From CADCTB01 sp038214685 (GTDB taxonomy: Bacteria; Actinomycetota; Acidimicrobiia; Acidimicrobiales; AC-14): a DNA stretch of 64,000 nucleotides. The position numbers and the translations under genes are program-made. Below the pieces are notes generated by a model. The model did no database searches. It had not been told where the DNA came from and saw only the letters and a program-made list of their open reading frames with translations. Below are positions 27,209 through 35,998 of the stretch, piece by piece. Positions within the stretch are counted from its first letter, which is position 1; each line of letters starts with the position of its first letter. The DNA lies in the NCBI GenBank assembly GCA_038214685.1, contig JBBQRO010000002.1:7196-71195 (forward strand), read 5' to 3'.

Positions 27209-27832
27209 TCACGCCCGGGACTTGACCACGTCCTCGATGCTGGCCTGGCGCCGGAAGCCGATGACCCGGCCCACGGCGACGGCAACGGTCTCGCGGGCCA
27301 TGTACCGGGCCTCGGACATCCCACGGATGGGGCTCGTTCGCGTCGGAGAGGAACGGCCCTCCAGCCCGAGCTCGGCCGCCATGGCCCGGATGCGAAGCGA
27401 GTGGAACGGGTCGGAGACGAGCAGCACGTCGTTGATCGACCGGTCGTCGAGGAAGTTGGCCGCGGCTGCCAGTGACTGCCACGACGACGTGCCCGACACC
27501 TCCCGCAGCACGTCGTCGTCGGGCACGCCCCGCTGGATCAGATAGTTGGCCGAGGCGGTGGCCTCGGTGAACTGGTCGCCCGGTTGACTGCCCCCGGTCA
27601 CCACGATCACCGGCGCCAGCTGCTTCTCGTACAGCGCGATGGCGTGGTCGAGCCGGGCGGCGAGCACCGGCGAGGGGACACCGTCGTACTGGGCCGTCCC
27701 GAAGACGACGATGGCCTCGGCCGCACGGGCCTGGTCTCTGCGGGCGGCCCACCACACCTGGGCGAACGTGACGGCCAGATAGACCACGACAGCCAACGTC
27801 AGGCTGGCCGCCACCTTGATCGCCAGCCTCAC
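27209..27832 (-). CDS. YdcF/DUF218-family membrane-anchored protein
   Basis: 207 residues from GTG 27832, overlapping gltX's stop. One N-terminal transmembrane helix (AASLTLAVVVYLAVTFAQVWW) is followed by a DUF218 domain: AIVVFGTAQYDGVPSPVLAARLDHA, VIVVTGGSQPGDQ and LLVSDPFHSLRI. Members of this family (YdcF, SanA, ElyC) are linked to envelope processes, with unproven chemistry. It is downstream of gltX and upstream of the tRNA pair. Confidence 0.85.
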   Translation of the reverse strand: MRLAIKVAASLTLAVVVYLAVTFAQVWWAARRDQARAAEAIVVFGTAQYDGVPSPVLAARLDHAIALYEKQLAPVIVVTGGSQPGDQFTEATASANYLIQRGVPDDDVLREVSGTSSWQSLAAAANFLDDRSINDVLLVSDPFHSLRIRAMAAELGLEGRSSPTRTSPIRGMSEARYMARETVAVAVGRVIGFRRQASIEDVVKSRA

Positions 27833-29232
27833 GATGACGACGGCGGCACGCAGTCCCTCGCTCGTTGCAACCGCTCCAGGGTGCGCTCACGGCCCAGCAC
27901 GTGCAACGACTCGAACAGCGGAGGCCCCACCGAGCGCCCGGTGACGGCCACCCGGATGGGCGCCTGCGCTTTCGCCAGCTTCAGCCCGTGCCGCTCGGCC
28001 ATCTCCGCGGTGACCCGGTACAGCTCGTCGGTGTCCCAGTGGCAATCGCGGTAGGCGGTGATGGCGTCGTCGACCAACGCCCCGGCCATCGGCGACCGCC
28101 CGATGGCCTTGTCCCATGCCACCGGGTCGACGACCGGCTCCTCCAAAAAGAGGAAGTCGACGGTGGCCGGCACCTCAGCCAGGGTGCGCGCCCGTTCCTG
28201 GACCAACGGGGCCACCGCCTCGAAGACGGCCAGGTCGAAGCGCTCCGGCGGCCACGGCGGGTCGGTCTCGAGCCAGGGAAGCGACTCACGCACGAAGGTG
28301 GCAACCGGTAGGGCCCGTATGTACTCGCCGTTGATGGCGTCGAGCTTCTTGACATCGAAGTACGCCGGCGACGCCTTCACGTCGGCCAGCTCGAACTCGG
28401 CAACCATGTCCTCGATCGACATGACCTCCCGGTCGTCGCCAGGCGACCAGCCCAGCAGGGCCAGGTGGTTGCGCATGGCTTCGGGCAGGTAGCCCCGCTC
28501 CCGGAACTCCTCCACGGCCACGTCGTCTCGGCGCTTGGACAGCTTCTGGCGCTTCTCGTTGACGATCAGGGGCAGATGGGCGAAGACGGGCACCTCGTCG
28601 ACACCGAGGGCCCGGCGGATGAGCAGCACCTTCGGGGTGGACGGCAGCAGGTCCTCGCCCCGGATCACATGGGTGATGGCCATGTCGGCGTCGTCGACCG
28701 CGTTGGCCAGGAGGAAGACTGCCGAGCCGTCGGTGCGTTGGACGACGAAGTCCTCGATGGTGGTGTGCTCGAAGGTGACCTCGCCCCGGACCACGTCGTG
28801 CACGACGGTCTGGCCGTCGTCGGGCGCACGGAAGCGGAGGACGCCGGCGGCCAGGCCCCGGTCACGGCACCAGCCGTCATAGCCGCTCTCGCCCGTGGTC
28901 CGGGCCTGCACTGCGTCCCGGGAGCAGTCGCAGAAGTAGGCGTGACCGGCGGCGAAAAGCCGGGAGGCTGCGGCCCGGTAGGCGTCGGCCCGCTGCGACT
29001 GGCGGTGCGGCCCCTCGTCCCAGTCGATCCCGAGCCAGCGCAACGTGCGCTGGATGCCGTCGACGAGCTCGTCGCGGGACAGGGCGGCGTCGGTGTCCTC
29101 GATGCGCAGGACGAACGTGCCTCCCTCATGGCGGGCGAACATCCAGTTGAAGAGGGCGGTGCGGGCGCCGCCCAGATGGAGGTAGCCCGTCGGCGCAGGA
29201 GAGAAACGGACCCGGGGTGCCACCGCGCTCAC
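27829..29232 (-). CDS. gltX: Glutamyl-tRNA synthetase
   Basis: 467 residues from GTG/ATG 29232. The class I signature reads APTGYLHLGGARTAL (HIGH-type HLGG) near the N-terminus, RIEDTD follows, and the KMSKS-type loop is KLSKRRDDV (about 245). Zinc-type Cys residues are present in FCDCSRDA. Charges tRNA-Glu and, in organisms without GlnRS, also tRNA-Gln, to be amidated by GatCAB. It lies next to genes for both of these tRNAs. Divergent from proS with only 17 bp between starts. Confidence 0.97.
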   Translation of the reverse strand: MSAVAPRVRFSPAPTGYLHLGGARTALFNWMFARHEGGTFVLRIEDTDAALSRDELVDGIQRTLRWLGIDWDEGPHRQSQRADAYRAAASRLFAAGHAYFCDCSRDAVQARTTGESGYDGWCRDRGLAAGVLRFRAPDDGQTVVHDVVRGEVTFEHTTIEDFVVQRTDGSAVFLLANAVDDADMAITHVIRGEDLLPSTPKVLLIRRALGVDEVPVFAHLPLIVNEKRQKLSKRRDDVAVEEFRERGYLPEAMRNHLALLGWSPGDDREVMSIEDMVAEFELADVKASPAYFDVKKLDAINGEYIRALPVATFVRESLPWLETDPPWPPERFDLAVFEAVAPLVQERARTLAEVPATVDFLFLEEPVVDPVAWDKAIGRSPMAGALVDDAITAYRDCHWDTDELYRVTAEMAERHGLKLAKAQAPIRVAVTGRSVGPPLFESLHVLGRERTLERLQRARDCVPPSSS

Positions 29233-29249
29233 GGTAGCCTCGGCACCCC

Positions 29250-30659
29250 ATGGCCAAAGCGGTATTGACGTCGAAGTCCGAGGACTTTCCCAAGTGGTAC
29301 CAGGACGTGGTGGCCAAGGCCGAGCTGGCCGACAACGGTCCGGTCCGGGGCACCATGGTCATCCGCCCCTACGGCTACGCCATCTGGGAGCGCATGCAGG
29401 CCGAGCTCGACCGCCGGATCAAGGACGCCGGCGCTCAGAATGCCTACTTCCCCCTCTTCATCCCCGAGTCCTACCTGAAGAAGGAAGCCGAGCACGTCGA
29501 GGGGTTCAGTCCCGAGCTGGCCGTGGTCACCCACGCCGGCGGCAAGGAGCTGGAGGAGCCCGTCGTCGTCCGCCCAACCAGCGAGACGATCATCAACTCC
29601 TTCTTCGCCAAATGGGTGCAGAGCCACCGCGACCTGCCCCTGCTCATCAACCAGTGGGCCAACGCCGTGCGCTGGGAGCTGCGACCCCGGGTGTTCCTGC
29701 GCACCACCGAGTTTCTCTGGCAGGAGGGCCACACCGCCCACGCCACCGAGGACGACGCCCGGGCCTATGCCCTGCGCATCCTCCACGAGGTCTACGAGGA
29801 CTTCGCGGTGAACGTCATGGCATTGCCCGTGCTGGTGGGGCGCAAGACCGAGCGCGAGCGATTCGCCGGGGCCGTCACCACCTACACCCTCGAAGGCATG
29901 ATGGGCGACGGCAAGGCCTTGCAGATGGGCACCAGCCACGACCTGGGGCAGAACTTCGCCAAGGCGTTCGACATCTCCTTCCAGTCCTCCACCGGCACGT
30001 CCGAGCACGCCTGGCAGACGTCGTGGGGGGTGTCGACCCGCCTGGTCGGGGCCCTGGTCATGGGCCACGGCGACGACGCCGGCCTGCGCGTCCCCCCCGC
30101 CCTGGCGCCTATTCAGGCCGTCGTGGTGCTGGTTCGCGACGAGGACGGCGCCGGGGCACGGGCGGCGGAACTGGTCGCGGAGCTGCGGGGCGCCGGAGTG
30201 CGGGTCCATCTCGACGACCGGGTCGACACCGGCTTCGGCCGACGGGCCGTCGAGTGGGAGCTCAAAGGGGTGCCCGTGCGCATCGAGGTGGGCCCTCGCG
30301 ACCTGGCTGCGGGCACGGTCACGCTCGTGCGCCGGGACGTGCCCGGGGAGAAGTCCACCGTGTCCCTCGATGGCCTGGGCGCCCGCGTGGCCGACCTGCT
30401 GACCGACATCCAGGCCGCCCTGCACCGGCTGGCCCTCGACCGCCGGGAGGCGGCCACCGTCGACGCCGCCGACGTCGAAGAGACACGGCAGGCGGCCCAG
30501 ACCGGCTTCGCCCGGGTGCCCTGGGACCGGATCCGGGAGTCCGAGGTCGACCTGGCCAAGGACGCCCTCTCGGTGCGCTGCCTGCAGCAGGCCGACGGCG
30601 GCATCCCGGGCTCCTCGGCCGATCCCGACCTGATCGCCACGGTGGCCAAGGCCTACTGA
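29250..30659 (+). CDS. proS: Prolyl-tRNA synthetase, archaeal/eukaryal type (ProS type 3)
   Basis: 469 residues from ATG 29250. Class II motifs: FPLFIPESYLKKEAEH (motif 1 region), VVRPTSETIINSFFAKW, LRPRVFLRTTEFLWQEGHTAH (motif 2) and SWGVSTRLVGALVMGHGDD (motif 3). An anticodon-binding domain and a zinc-like C-terminal domain follow, ending in Tyr (VAKAY), as usual for this class. There is no INS editing insertion. This type is found in a minority of bacteria. TAGCCT at 29235-29240 gives a near-leaderless start. Confidence 0.96.
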   Translation: MAKAVLTSKSEDFPKWYQDVVAKAELADNGPVRGTMVIRPYGYAIWERMQAELDRRIKDAGAQNAYFPLFIPESYLKKEAEHVEGFSPELAVVTHAGGKELEEPVVVRPTSETIINSFFAKWVQSHRDLPLLINQWANAVRWELRPRVFLRTTEFLWQEGHTAHATEDDARAYALRILHEVYEDFAVNVMALPVLVGRKTERERFAGAVTTYTLEGMMGDGKALQMGTSHDLGQNFAKAFDISFQSSTGTSEHAWQTSWGVSTRLVGALVMGHGDDAGLRVPPALAPIQAVVVLVRDEDGAGARAAELVAELRGAGVRVHLDDRVDTGFGRRAVEWELKGVPVRIEVGPRDLAAGTVTLVRRDVPGEKSTVSLDGLGARVADLLTDIQAALHRLALDRREAATVDAADVEETRQAAQTGFARVPWDRIRESEVDLAKDALSVRCLQQADGGIPGSSADPDLIATVAKAY

Positions 30660-30675
30660 CCTCTGGCCGACCGGG

Positions 30676-30774
30676 TCAGAAGTCGAAGGTCAGGGCCAGC
30701 CAGATGGCGTAAAGGGCGGCGCAGGCCACCAGCACGGTCACGATGATGCGGATCACCTTGCCGGTGTCGTTCAC
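30676..30774 (-). CDS. 32-residue single-helix membrane peptide
   Basis: GTG 30774 overlaps the stop of the alpha/beta hydrolase (GTGA), and the frame ends at TGA 30676. The peptide starts MNDTGKVIRI, then has one membrane helix (IIVTVLVACAALYAIWLAL) and a short TFDF end. The perfect hydrophobic block and the translational overlap support a real gene. It converges with proS (16 bp). Function unknown; such peptides often bind larger membrane proteins. Confidence 0.55.
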   Translation of the reverse strand: MNDTGKVIRIIVTVLVACAALYAIWLALTFDF

Positions 30775-31607
30775 CGGGCCAGGTGCCCCAACAGAAGCCG
30801 ATTGAGGGCCTCTGGCACCTCCTCGGGGATCCAGTGACTGATGCCCTCGAGGATCTCGAAGCGGTAGGGGCCTTCGACGTAGGAGGCGGTGGCCTCGGCG
30901 CCGTGGCGCCCGAGGGCCAGGTCGTCGGTGCTCCAGACGTAGAGCGTGGGCACGGTGATCCGGCCCACGCCACTGAACAGGCTGAAGTCGATGGCCCGGT
31001 ACCAGTTCAGGGCGGCGGTGAGCGCTCCAGGCGCCGACATGGACAGCACCCGCTCGTCGATGTCGCCCGGATACCCGGATGCCTCCAACAGGGCGGCCAG
31101 GCCACCGGCCATGAGGGCCTCCTCAGCCACGTCGGCCTGCTGGAAAAAGGAGGCGTAGCTCGACCGGTCGCGCTGATCACCGGCCGGTGACGCCAGGGCG
31201 GTGGCGAACGCCACCGGATGGGGCACGGAGAGGGCGGTGAGGGTCCGGATCCGCTCGGCGTGGTGGGCGGCCAGGTGCCACGCCACCACTGCGCCCCAGT
31301 CGTGGCCGACCACGGAGAATCGGTCGGCGCCCAGGTAGTTGGCCACGCCCAGCACGTCGTCGACCAGATGGGCGACGCGGTAGCTCGTCACGTCGGCGGG
31401 TCGGGCCCGGGGCGAGTAGCCCCGCTGGTCGAGGGCCACGGCCCGGTAGCCGGCGGCGGCCAGGGCATCGAGCTGCGGCCGCCAGATGGCGGAGGACTGC
31501 GGGAAGCCGTGCAGGAGGAGCACGACCTCGCCGTCGGCCGGGCCGGCTACCAGGGCGTCGAACACCAGCCCGTCGGCGAAGGAGATCTCGACCCGGTCCA
31601 CCGTCAC
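30771..31607 (-). CDS. Alpha/beta hydrolase, epoxide-hydrolase/dehalogenase-like
   Basis: 278 residues from GTG 31607 (GTG 31601 is an alternative). Motifs: LLLHGFPQSSAIWRPQ (oxyanion HGFP), VVGHDWGAVVAWHLA with an Asp nucleophile (GHDWG), STDDLALG acid, and GISHWIPEEVPE with the catalytic His. An Asp nucleophile points to epoxide hydrolases or haloalkane dehalogenases rather than esterases. Substrate unknown. It sits 40 nt after a gene of unknown function and ends in an overlap with the small membrane peptide. Confidence 0.85.
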   Translation of the reverse strand: MTVDRVEISFADGLVFDALVAGPADGEVVLLLHGFPQSSAIWRPQLDALAAAGYRAVALDQRGYSPRARPADVTSYRVAHLVDDVLGVANYLGADRFSVVGHDWGAVVAWHLAAHHAERIRTLTALSVPHPVAFATALASPAGDQRDRSSYASFFQQADVAEEALMAGGLAALLEASGYPGDIDERVLSMSAPGALTAALNWYRAIDFSLFSGVGRITVPTLYVWSTDDLALGRHGAEATASYVEGPYRFEILEGISHWIPEEVPEALNRLLLGHLAR

Positions 31608-31647
31608 GGGTGAAGCCCGGTGTGTCTCTGCCGAGGCCGGTACGGCA

Positions 31648-32154
31648 CTATTGGTTGAGCAGTGCCCGCCACTCCCCCACCCGCCGGCGAACCTCGGCAG
31701 GCGTGAGGCGCAGCGTGGCCTCGGGGACGAGGTCGACGATCGCCCGCTGGTCCCAGTAGTGGTGGGAGGCGCCGGCGAACAGGGGCGTGCGGAAGGCCAC
31801 CAGCTCGGCCGGCGGCGAGTCGAGGTAGCCCCACAGTCCATAGGCCAGCTCCAGGTCGTGGATCACGGGCGCCCGGCCGAACAGCGACGCCCGGGCCAGG
31901 CCCACGCCCAGGCAGCCGGCCTCCACGTCGTGGGCGTCGGTGCCCTCGGTCAGCAGGAGGCGGTCGTGGAACCGGGCGGCCAGGACCAGGGCGTAGCCCT
32001 GGTCGGGGCCTTGGTTGCCGAAGTAGGCACCGGTCGGCTGGCGGTTGCTGAGGTCCCCGGGGCGGGTGGCCGTCCAGCCGCCGTGGCCGGGCGTGCCGAG
32101 CGACGCCCGCGGTCGGTCGCCCTGGGCGACGGGGACGTAATCGGGCGCAGCCAT
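31648..32154 (-). CDS. Conserved-looking protein of unknown function
   Basis: 168 residues from ATG 32154, starting MAAPDYVPVAQGDRPRASLG. It contains TGAYFGNQGPDQGYALVLA, FAGASHHYWDQR and a C-terminal LTPAEVRRRVGEWRALLNQ. No known domain is recognised. The YWDQ-His region may be functional. It is 39 bp downstream of ilvE and may belong to that transcript. Confidence 0.65.
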   Translation of the reverse strand: MAAPDYVPVAQGDRPRASLGTPGHGGWTATRPGDLSNRQPTGAYFGNQGPDQGYALVLAARFHDRLLLTEGTDAHDVEAGCLGVGLARASLFGRAPVIHDLELAYGLWGYLDSPPAELVAFRTPLFAGASHHYWDQRAIVDLVPEATLRLTPAEVRRRVGEWRALLNQ

Positions 32155-32193
32155 GGTGCTCTCCTACTCGATCTGACAGGGGATTCGGGGACC

Positions 32194-33114
32194 TCAGCTC
32201 CGGACAAGGTCGAGCCAGTCCTTGTACTGGTCGACCTCGCCCCTCACTGTCGCAAAGTAGATCTCCTGGATGGCCTTGGTCATGGGGCCGGGCTCGCCGA
32301 TCACCCGGTCGTCGACCGAGCGGATGGGCACCACCTCGGCGGCGGTGCCGGTGAGGAACGCCTCCTCGGCCAGGTACAGGTCGGTGCGCAGCAGGTTGCA
32401 TTCGGCCACGTCGTAGCCGAGGTCCCTGGCGATGGTCATGACCGAGTGCTGGGTGATGCCTTCAAGCGCGCCGGCGGAGACCGGCGGGGTGAGCAGGCGT
32501 CCGTTCTTGACGATGAACAGGTTCTCGCCCGTGCACTCGCTGACATAGCCCTGTGGCGACAGCAGGATTGCCTCGTCGTAGCCGGCCTTGAGGGCCTCGA
32601 CCTTGGCCATGGAGGAGTTCACGTACATGCCGACGCCCTTGGCCGCCACCGGGACCGCGTTGGGGTCGTGGCGCTGCCAGGTCGAGATCTTGAGGCGCAC
32701 GCCATGCTTGACGCCCTCGTCGCCGAGGTACGAGCCCCATGGCCAGACGGCGATCGACACGTTGACCGGGCACGGAAGCGGGTTGAGCCCCATCTCGCCG
32801 TAGCCCAGGTACACCAGAGGACGGATGTAACAGGAGTCGAGGTTGTTGACCCGCACCGTCTCCTTGACCGCTTCCACCAGCTGATCGGCTGTGTAGGGGA
32901 TGTCGATCAGGTACACCTTGGCGCTGTTGAACAGCCGGTCGATGTGGTCGGCGAGCCGGAACACCGCCGGCCCCTGGCTGGTGGCGTAGGCGCGGATGCC
33001 CTCGAACACGCCGCTGCCGTAGTGCATGGTGTGGGTGAGGATGTGCACGGTGGCGTCGTCCCAGTTGACGAGCTTCCCGTCCATCCAGATCTTGTCGACC
33101 TTCTGCAGTGGCAT
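32194..33114 (-). CDS. ilvE: Branched-chain amino acid aminotransferase
   Basis: 306 residues from ATG 33114, five bp after leuB. Fold-type IV PLP aminotransferase motifs: HYGSGVFEGIRAY, RPLVYLGYGEMGLNP, GVGMYVNSSMAKVEALKAG and VSECTGENLFIVKNG. It performs the last step of leucine, isoleucine and valine synthesis, using glutamate as amino donor. Upstream AAAGGG is the ribosome-binding site. Forms an operon with leuB, both under the attenuator described upstream. Confidence 0.95.
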   Translation of the reverse strand: MPLQKVDKIWMDGKLVNWDDATVHILTHTMHYGSGVFEGIRAYATSQGPAVFRLADHIDRLFNSAKVYLIDIPYTADQLVEAVKETVRVNNLDSCYIRPLVYLGYGEMGLNPLPCPVNVSIAVWPWGSYLGDEGVKHGVRLKISTWQRHDPNAVPVAAKGVGMYVNSSMAKVEALKAGYDEAILLSPQGYVSECTGENLFIVKNGRLLTPPVSAGALEGITQHSVMTIARDLGYDVAECNLLRTDLYLAEEAFLTGTAAEVVPIRSVDDRVIGEPGPMTKAIQEIYFATVRGEVDQYKDWLDLVRS

Positions 33115-33119
33115 TCGCC

Positions 33120-34082
<963 letters not shown>

Positions 34083-34120
34083 TGGTGATCCTGTCTCAGA
34101 GTTGTTCAGAGTGACATCGG

Positions 34121-34148
34121 AAAAAGAAAAACCGCCCGGATGGGCGGT
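34121..34148 (-). terminator. Rho-independent terminator in the leuB leader (attenuator)
   Basis: Read on the minus strand: ACCGCCC-ATCC-GGGCGGT (7-bp perfect stem, four-base loop; 34148-34131) then TTTTCTTTTT (34130-34121). It lies between a short leader peptide and leuB, 38 bp before the leuB start, so it must be read through for leuB expression. A second hairpin, ACGCC/GGCGT (34158-34172), lies between peptide and terminator. Confidence 0.8.
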
Positions 34149-34176
34149 AGAGAGCACACGCCGGCCTGGCGTTCGC

Positions 34177-34209
34177 TCAGAGGAGTACGGAAATGGCCGA
34201 GGGGGACAT
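34177..34209 (-). CDS. Leader peptide MSPSAISVLL before leuB
   Basis: ATG 34209 to TGA 34177, ten codons, with GGAAGG just upstream. The last five codons are ATT TCC GTA CTC CTC, that is Ile-Ser-Val-Leu-Leu, all but one branched-chain. Placed 29 bp ahead of a rho-independent terminator. This is the standard layout for ribosome-stalling attenuation. A candidate promoter (TTGCGC-17-CACACT) lies just upstream. Confidence 0.6.
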   Translation of the reverse strand: MSPSAISVLL

Positions 34210-34293
34210 GCGTCCTTCCAGTGTGCCCGGCCACCCCGCTCCGCGCAATCGGGTTCAGGTCAGGATCCGGACGAGGCACGGTAGCCTTCGACC

Positions 34294-34761
34294 ATGTCAG
34301 AGACCCACCTTTCGCCCGAGGCCTATGAGCGGCTGCGCGCCGAGCTGGAGGATCTGACCACCCGCGGACGGGTCGACATCGCCCAGACCATCGAGACCGC
34401 CCGCGAACTGGGCGACCTCAAGGAGAACGCCGACTACCACGCCGCCCGCGACGACCAGGGCCGGATGGAGGCTCGGATCCGCCAGCTCCAGTTCCTGGTC
34501 GACCACGCGGTGATCGTCGACGGCAGCCAGGCCTCCGACACGGTAACGGCCGGCAGCATCGTGGCCCTGCGCTACGAGGGCGACGACGAAGCCGACCGCT
34601 TCCTGGTCGGCTCCATCGAGGAACGCCGGTCCGACGTGGCCGTGGTGTCGCCGGCGTCACCGCTGGGCCAGGCACTGGTGGGTCACCGCAAGGGCGACAC
34701 GGTGGAGTACCAGGCCCCCGGAGGCAACCTCAAGGTGGAGATTGTCGAGATCGAGACGTAA
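34294..34761 (+). CDS. greA: Transcription elongation factor GreA
   Basis: 155 residues from ATG 34294; TAGCCT at 34282-34287 lies 6 nt before, so it is probably leaderless. An N-terminal coiled coil contains ELGDLKENADYHAARDDQGRMEARI, including the Asp/Glu tip that promotes RNA cleavage in stalled polymerase. The C-terminal FKBP-like domain shows SPLGQALVGHRKGDTVEYQAP. Divergent from the leucine leader. Confidence 0.95.
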   Translation: MSETHLSPEAYERLRAELEDLTTRGRVDIAQTIETARELGDLKENADYHAARDDQGRMEARIRQLQFLVDHAVIVDGSQASDTVTAGSIVALRYEGDDEADRFLVGSIEERRSDVAVVSPASPLGQALVGHRKGDTVEYQAPGGNLKVEIVEIET

Positions 34762-34789
34762 CAGAACAACATGAGATAAGCTGAACGGC

Positions 34790-35359
34790 ATGCGAAAAGC
34801 CCTCCTGGCCGTGCTGTTCTCCATGGCGATCCCGGCGTGTTCGTCCGGCGGGTCGCAGGGCGCCCCGACAGCCACGATCGGGCCGGTCCGAGGAGCCGAG
34901 GGCGCGGAAGAGGCCGCCAGCGTGGATCGGGTCCTGGCCGGCCTCGACGGCGTGATGGGTGACCTGCAGCGCATCCTGGTCAAGGAGCGGCGGATCACCA
35001 CCGAGGTCGCCGACCGCCTCCAGTCGATCTATACCGGGCCCGAGCTCCTGAACCAGATCGACGCCTTCCGGGCCGACGTGGCCAACGGCCTGGTCGGGTA
35101 CCGGAACCCTCCGGGAGACCGGGTCACCACCGTGTCCCGCCTGATCACGGTGAGCCCGATCTGCGTGTTCGTGGAGGTCAGCCGTGACTACGGGCCCATC
35201 GCCGAGGGGCCGCCGCCGTCGTCGCCGTCCTCGCTCTACGTGGTCCTGGTCACCAAGTCCGAGGCCGACGACCCCCGCCAGCTCAATCCCACCCCGTGGG
35301 CCATGCTCTACGACGGCGTCCAGGCCGACGGTTCCGAGCCGGAGGACGTCTGCCGCTGA
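34790..35359 (+). CDS. Putative lipoprotein, unknown
   Basis: 189 residues from ATG 34790. Signal peptide with lipobox-like MAIPAC (Cys 17). A helical region (VDRVLAGLDGVMGDLQRILV, then TTEVADRLQSIY) is followed by a beta-rich C-terminal part with VCRL-type ending EDVCR. No family recognised. The last 52 bp overlap the 3' end of the convergent ndgR, an unusually long overlap. Confidence 0.6.
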   Translation: MRKALLAVLFSMAIPACSSGGSQGAPTATIGPVRGAEGAEEAASVDRVLAGLDGVMGDLQRILVKERRITTEVADRLQSIYTGPELLNQIDAFRADVANGLVGYRNPPGDRVTTVSRLITVSPICVFVEVSRDYGPIAEGPPPSSPSSLYVVLVTKSEADDPRQLNPTPWAMLYDGVQADGSEPEDVCR

Positions 35360-35967
35360 ATGGCCGCGGCTGCCTCCAGGACCGCACCTGCGTACCGTCG
35401 GCCGGGAGCCCGCGTCGTGCGCTCGATCGGGCCCGACACCGAGACGGCGGCCACCACGTCGCCGGCGGCGTTGCGCACGGGGGCGCTCACCGACGCCACT
35501 CCCCGCTCCCGCTCCTCCACGCTCTCGGCCCACCCGGCCTCGATCGTGCTGGGATCGGCTCGTAGGATCTTGCCGGCCGATCCCACCTCCAGCGGCAGCG
35601 ACATGCCCACCGGCACGATCGTTCGCAACCCGTGGGGCGACTCCAGTGAGGCCACGCACAGGCGGCGGTCGCCCCGGCGCACGTAGAGCTGCGCGCTCTC
35701 CCCGGTGGTGTCGCGCAGCACCTCGAGGGCGGGGCGGGCCAGGCCGGGGAGGTCGAGCCCGGTGAGCCGGGGCCCGAGGGTGAAGCGCCCCGTCCCGTCG
35801 CGCCCGAGGAGGCCGTGGACTTCGAGGGCGACGGCCAGCCGGTGGGCGGTGGCCCGCGACAGTCCCGTGGCCTCGACCAGGCCGGCGAGGGTCAGGGGAC
35901 GGACCTCCACCGCATCGAGCAGGGAAATCGCCTTGTCGAGCACCCCGATCCGGCTTACAGTGTCCAC
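35308..35967 (-). CDS. ndgR: IclR-family regulator NdgR/LtbR
   Basis: 219 residues from GTG 35967. Winged helix-turn-helix (IGVLDKAISLLDAVEVRPLTLAGL, then TGLSRATAHRLAVALEVHGLL) and effector domain (GESAQLYVRRGDRRLCVASLESPHGLR, LPLEVGSAGKIL). Begins like Streptomyces NdgR. Homologues (NdgR, LtbR) sit divergent to leuCD and control leucine and other amino-acid genes. Its start abuts leuC's with no gap. Confidence 0.88.
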   Translation of the reverse strand: MDTVSRIGVLDKAISLLDAVEVRPLTLAGLVEATGLSRATAHRLAVALEVHGLLGRDGTGRFTLGPRLTGLDLPGLARPALEVLRDTTGESAQLYVRRGDRRLCVASLESPHGLRTIVPVGMSLPLEVGSAGKILRADPSTIEAGWAESVEERERGVASVSAPVRNAAGDVVAAVSVSGPIERTTRAPGRRYAGAVLEAAAAIQRQTSSGSEPSAWTPS

Positions 35968-35998
35968 ATGGAGAGATTACCGTCTCATGATGTGGGAC
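35933..35998. promoter_or_regulatory. Face-to-face ndgR/leuC promoters and candidate operator
   Basis: Plus: TTGTCG (35933-35938), 17 bp, TACAGT (35956-35961), six nt, ATG 35968 of leuC. Minus: TAATCT (35979-35974), six nt, GTG 35967 of ndgR. Each promoter lies inside the other gene's coding start. GTCTCATGATGTGGGAC (35982-35998) is a near-palindrome and candidate NdgR site. If leuC instead starts at GTG 35992, the operator covers that start. Confidence 0.55.

Noticed and set aside
34083..34157. Upstream in-frame extension of leuB
   Set aside because: It would translate the terminator and T-run. The start at GTG 34082 matches the family N-terminus.
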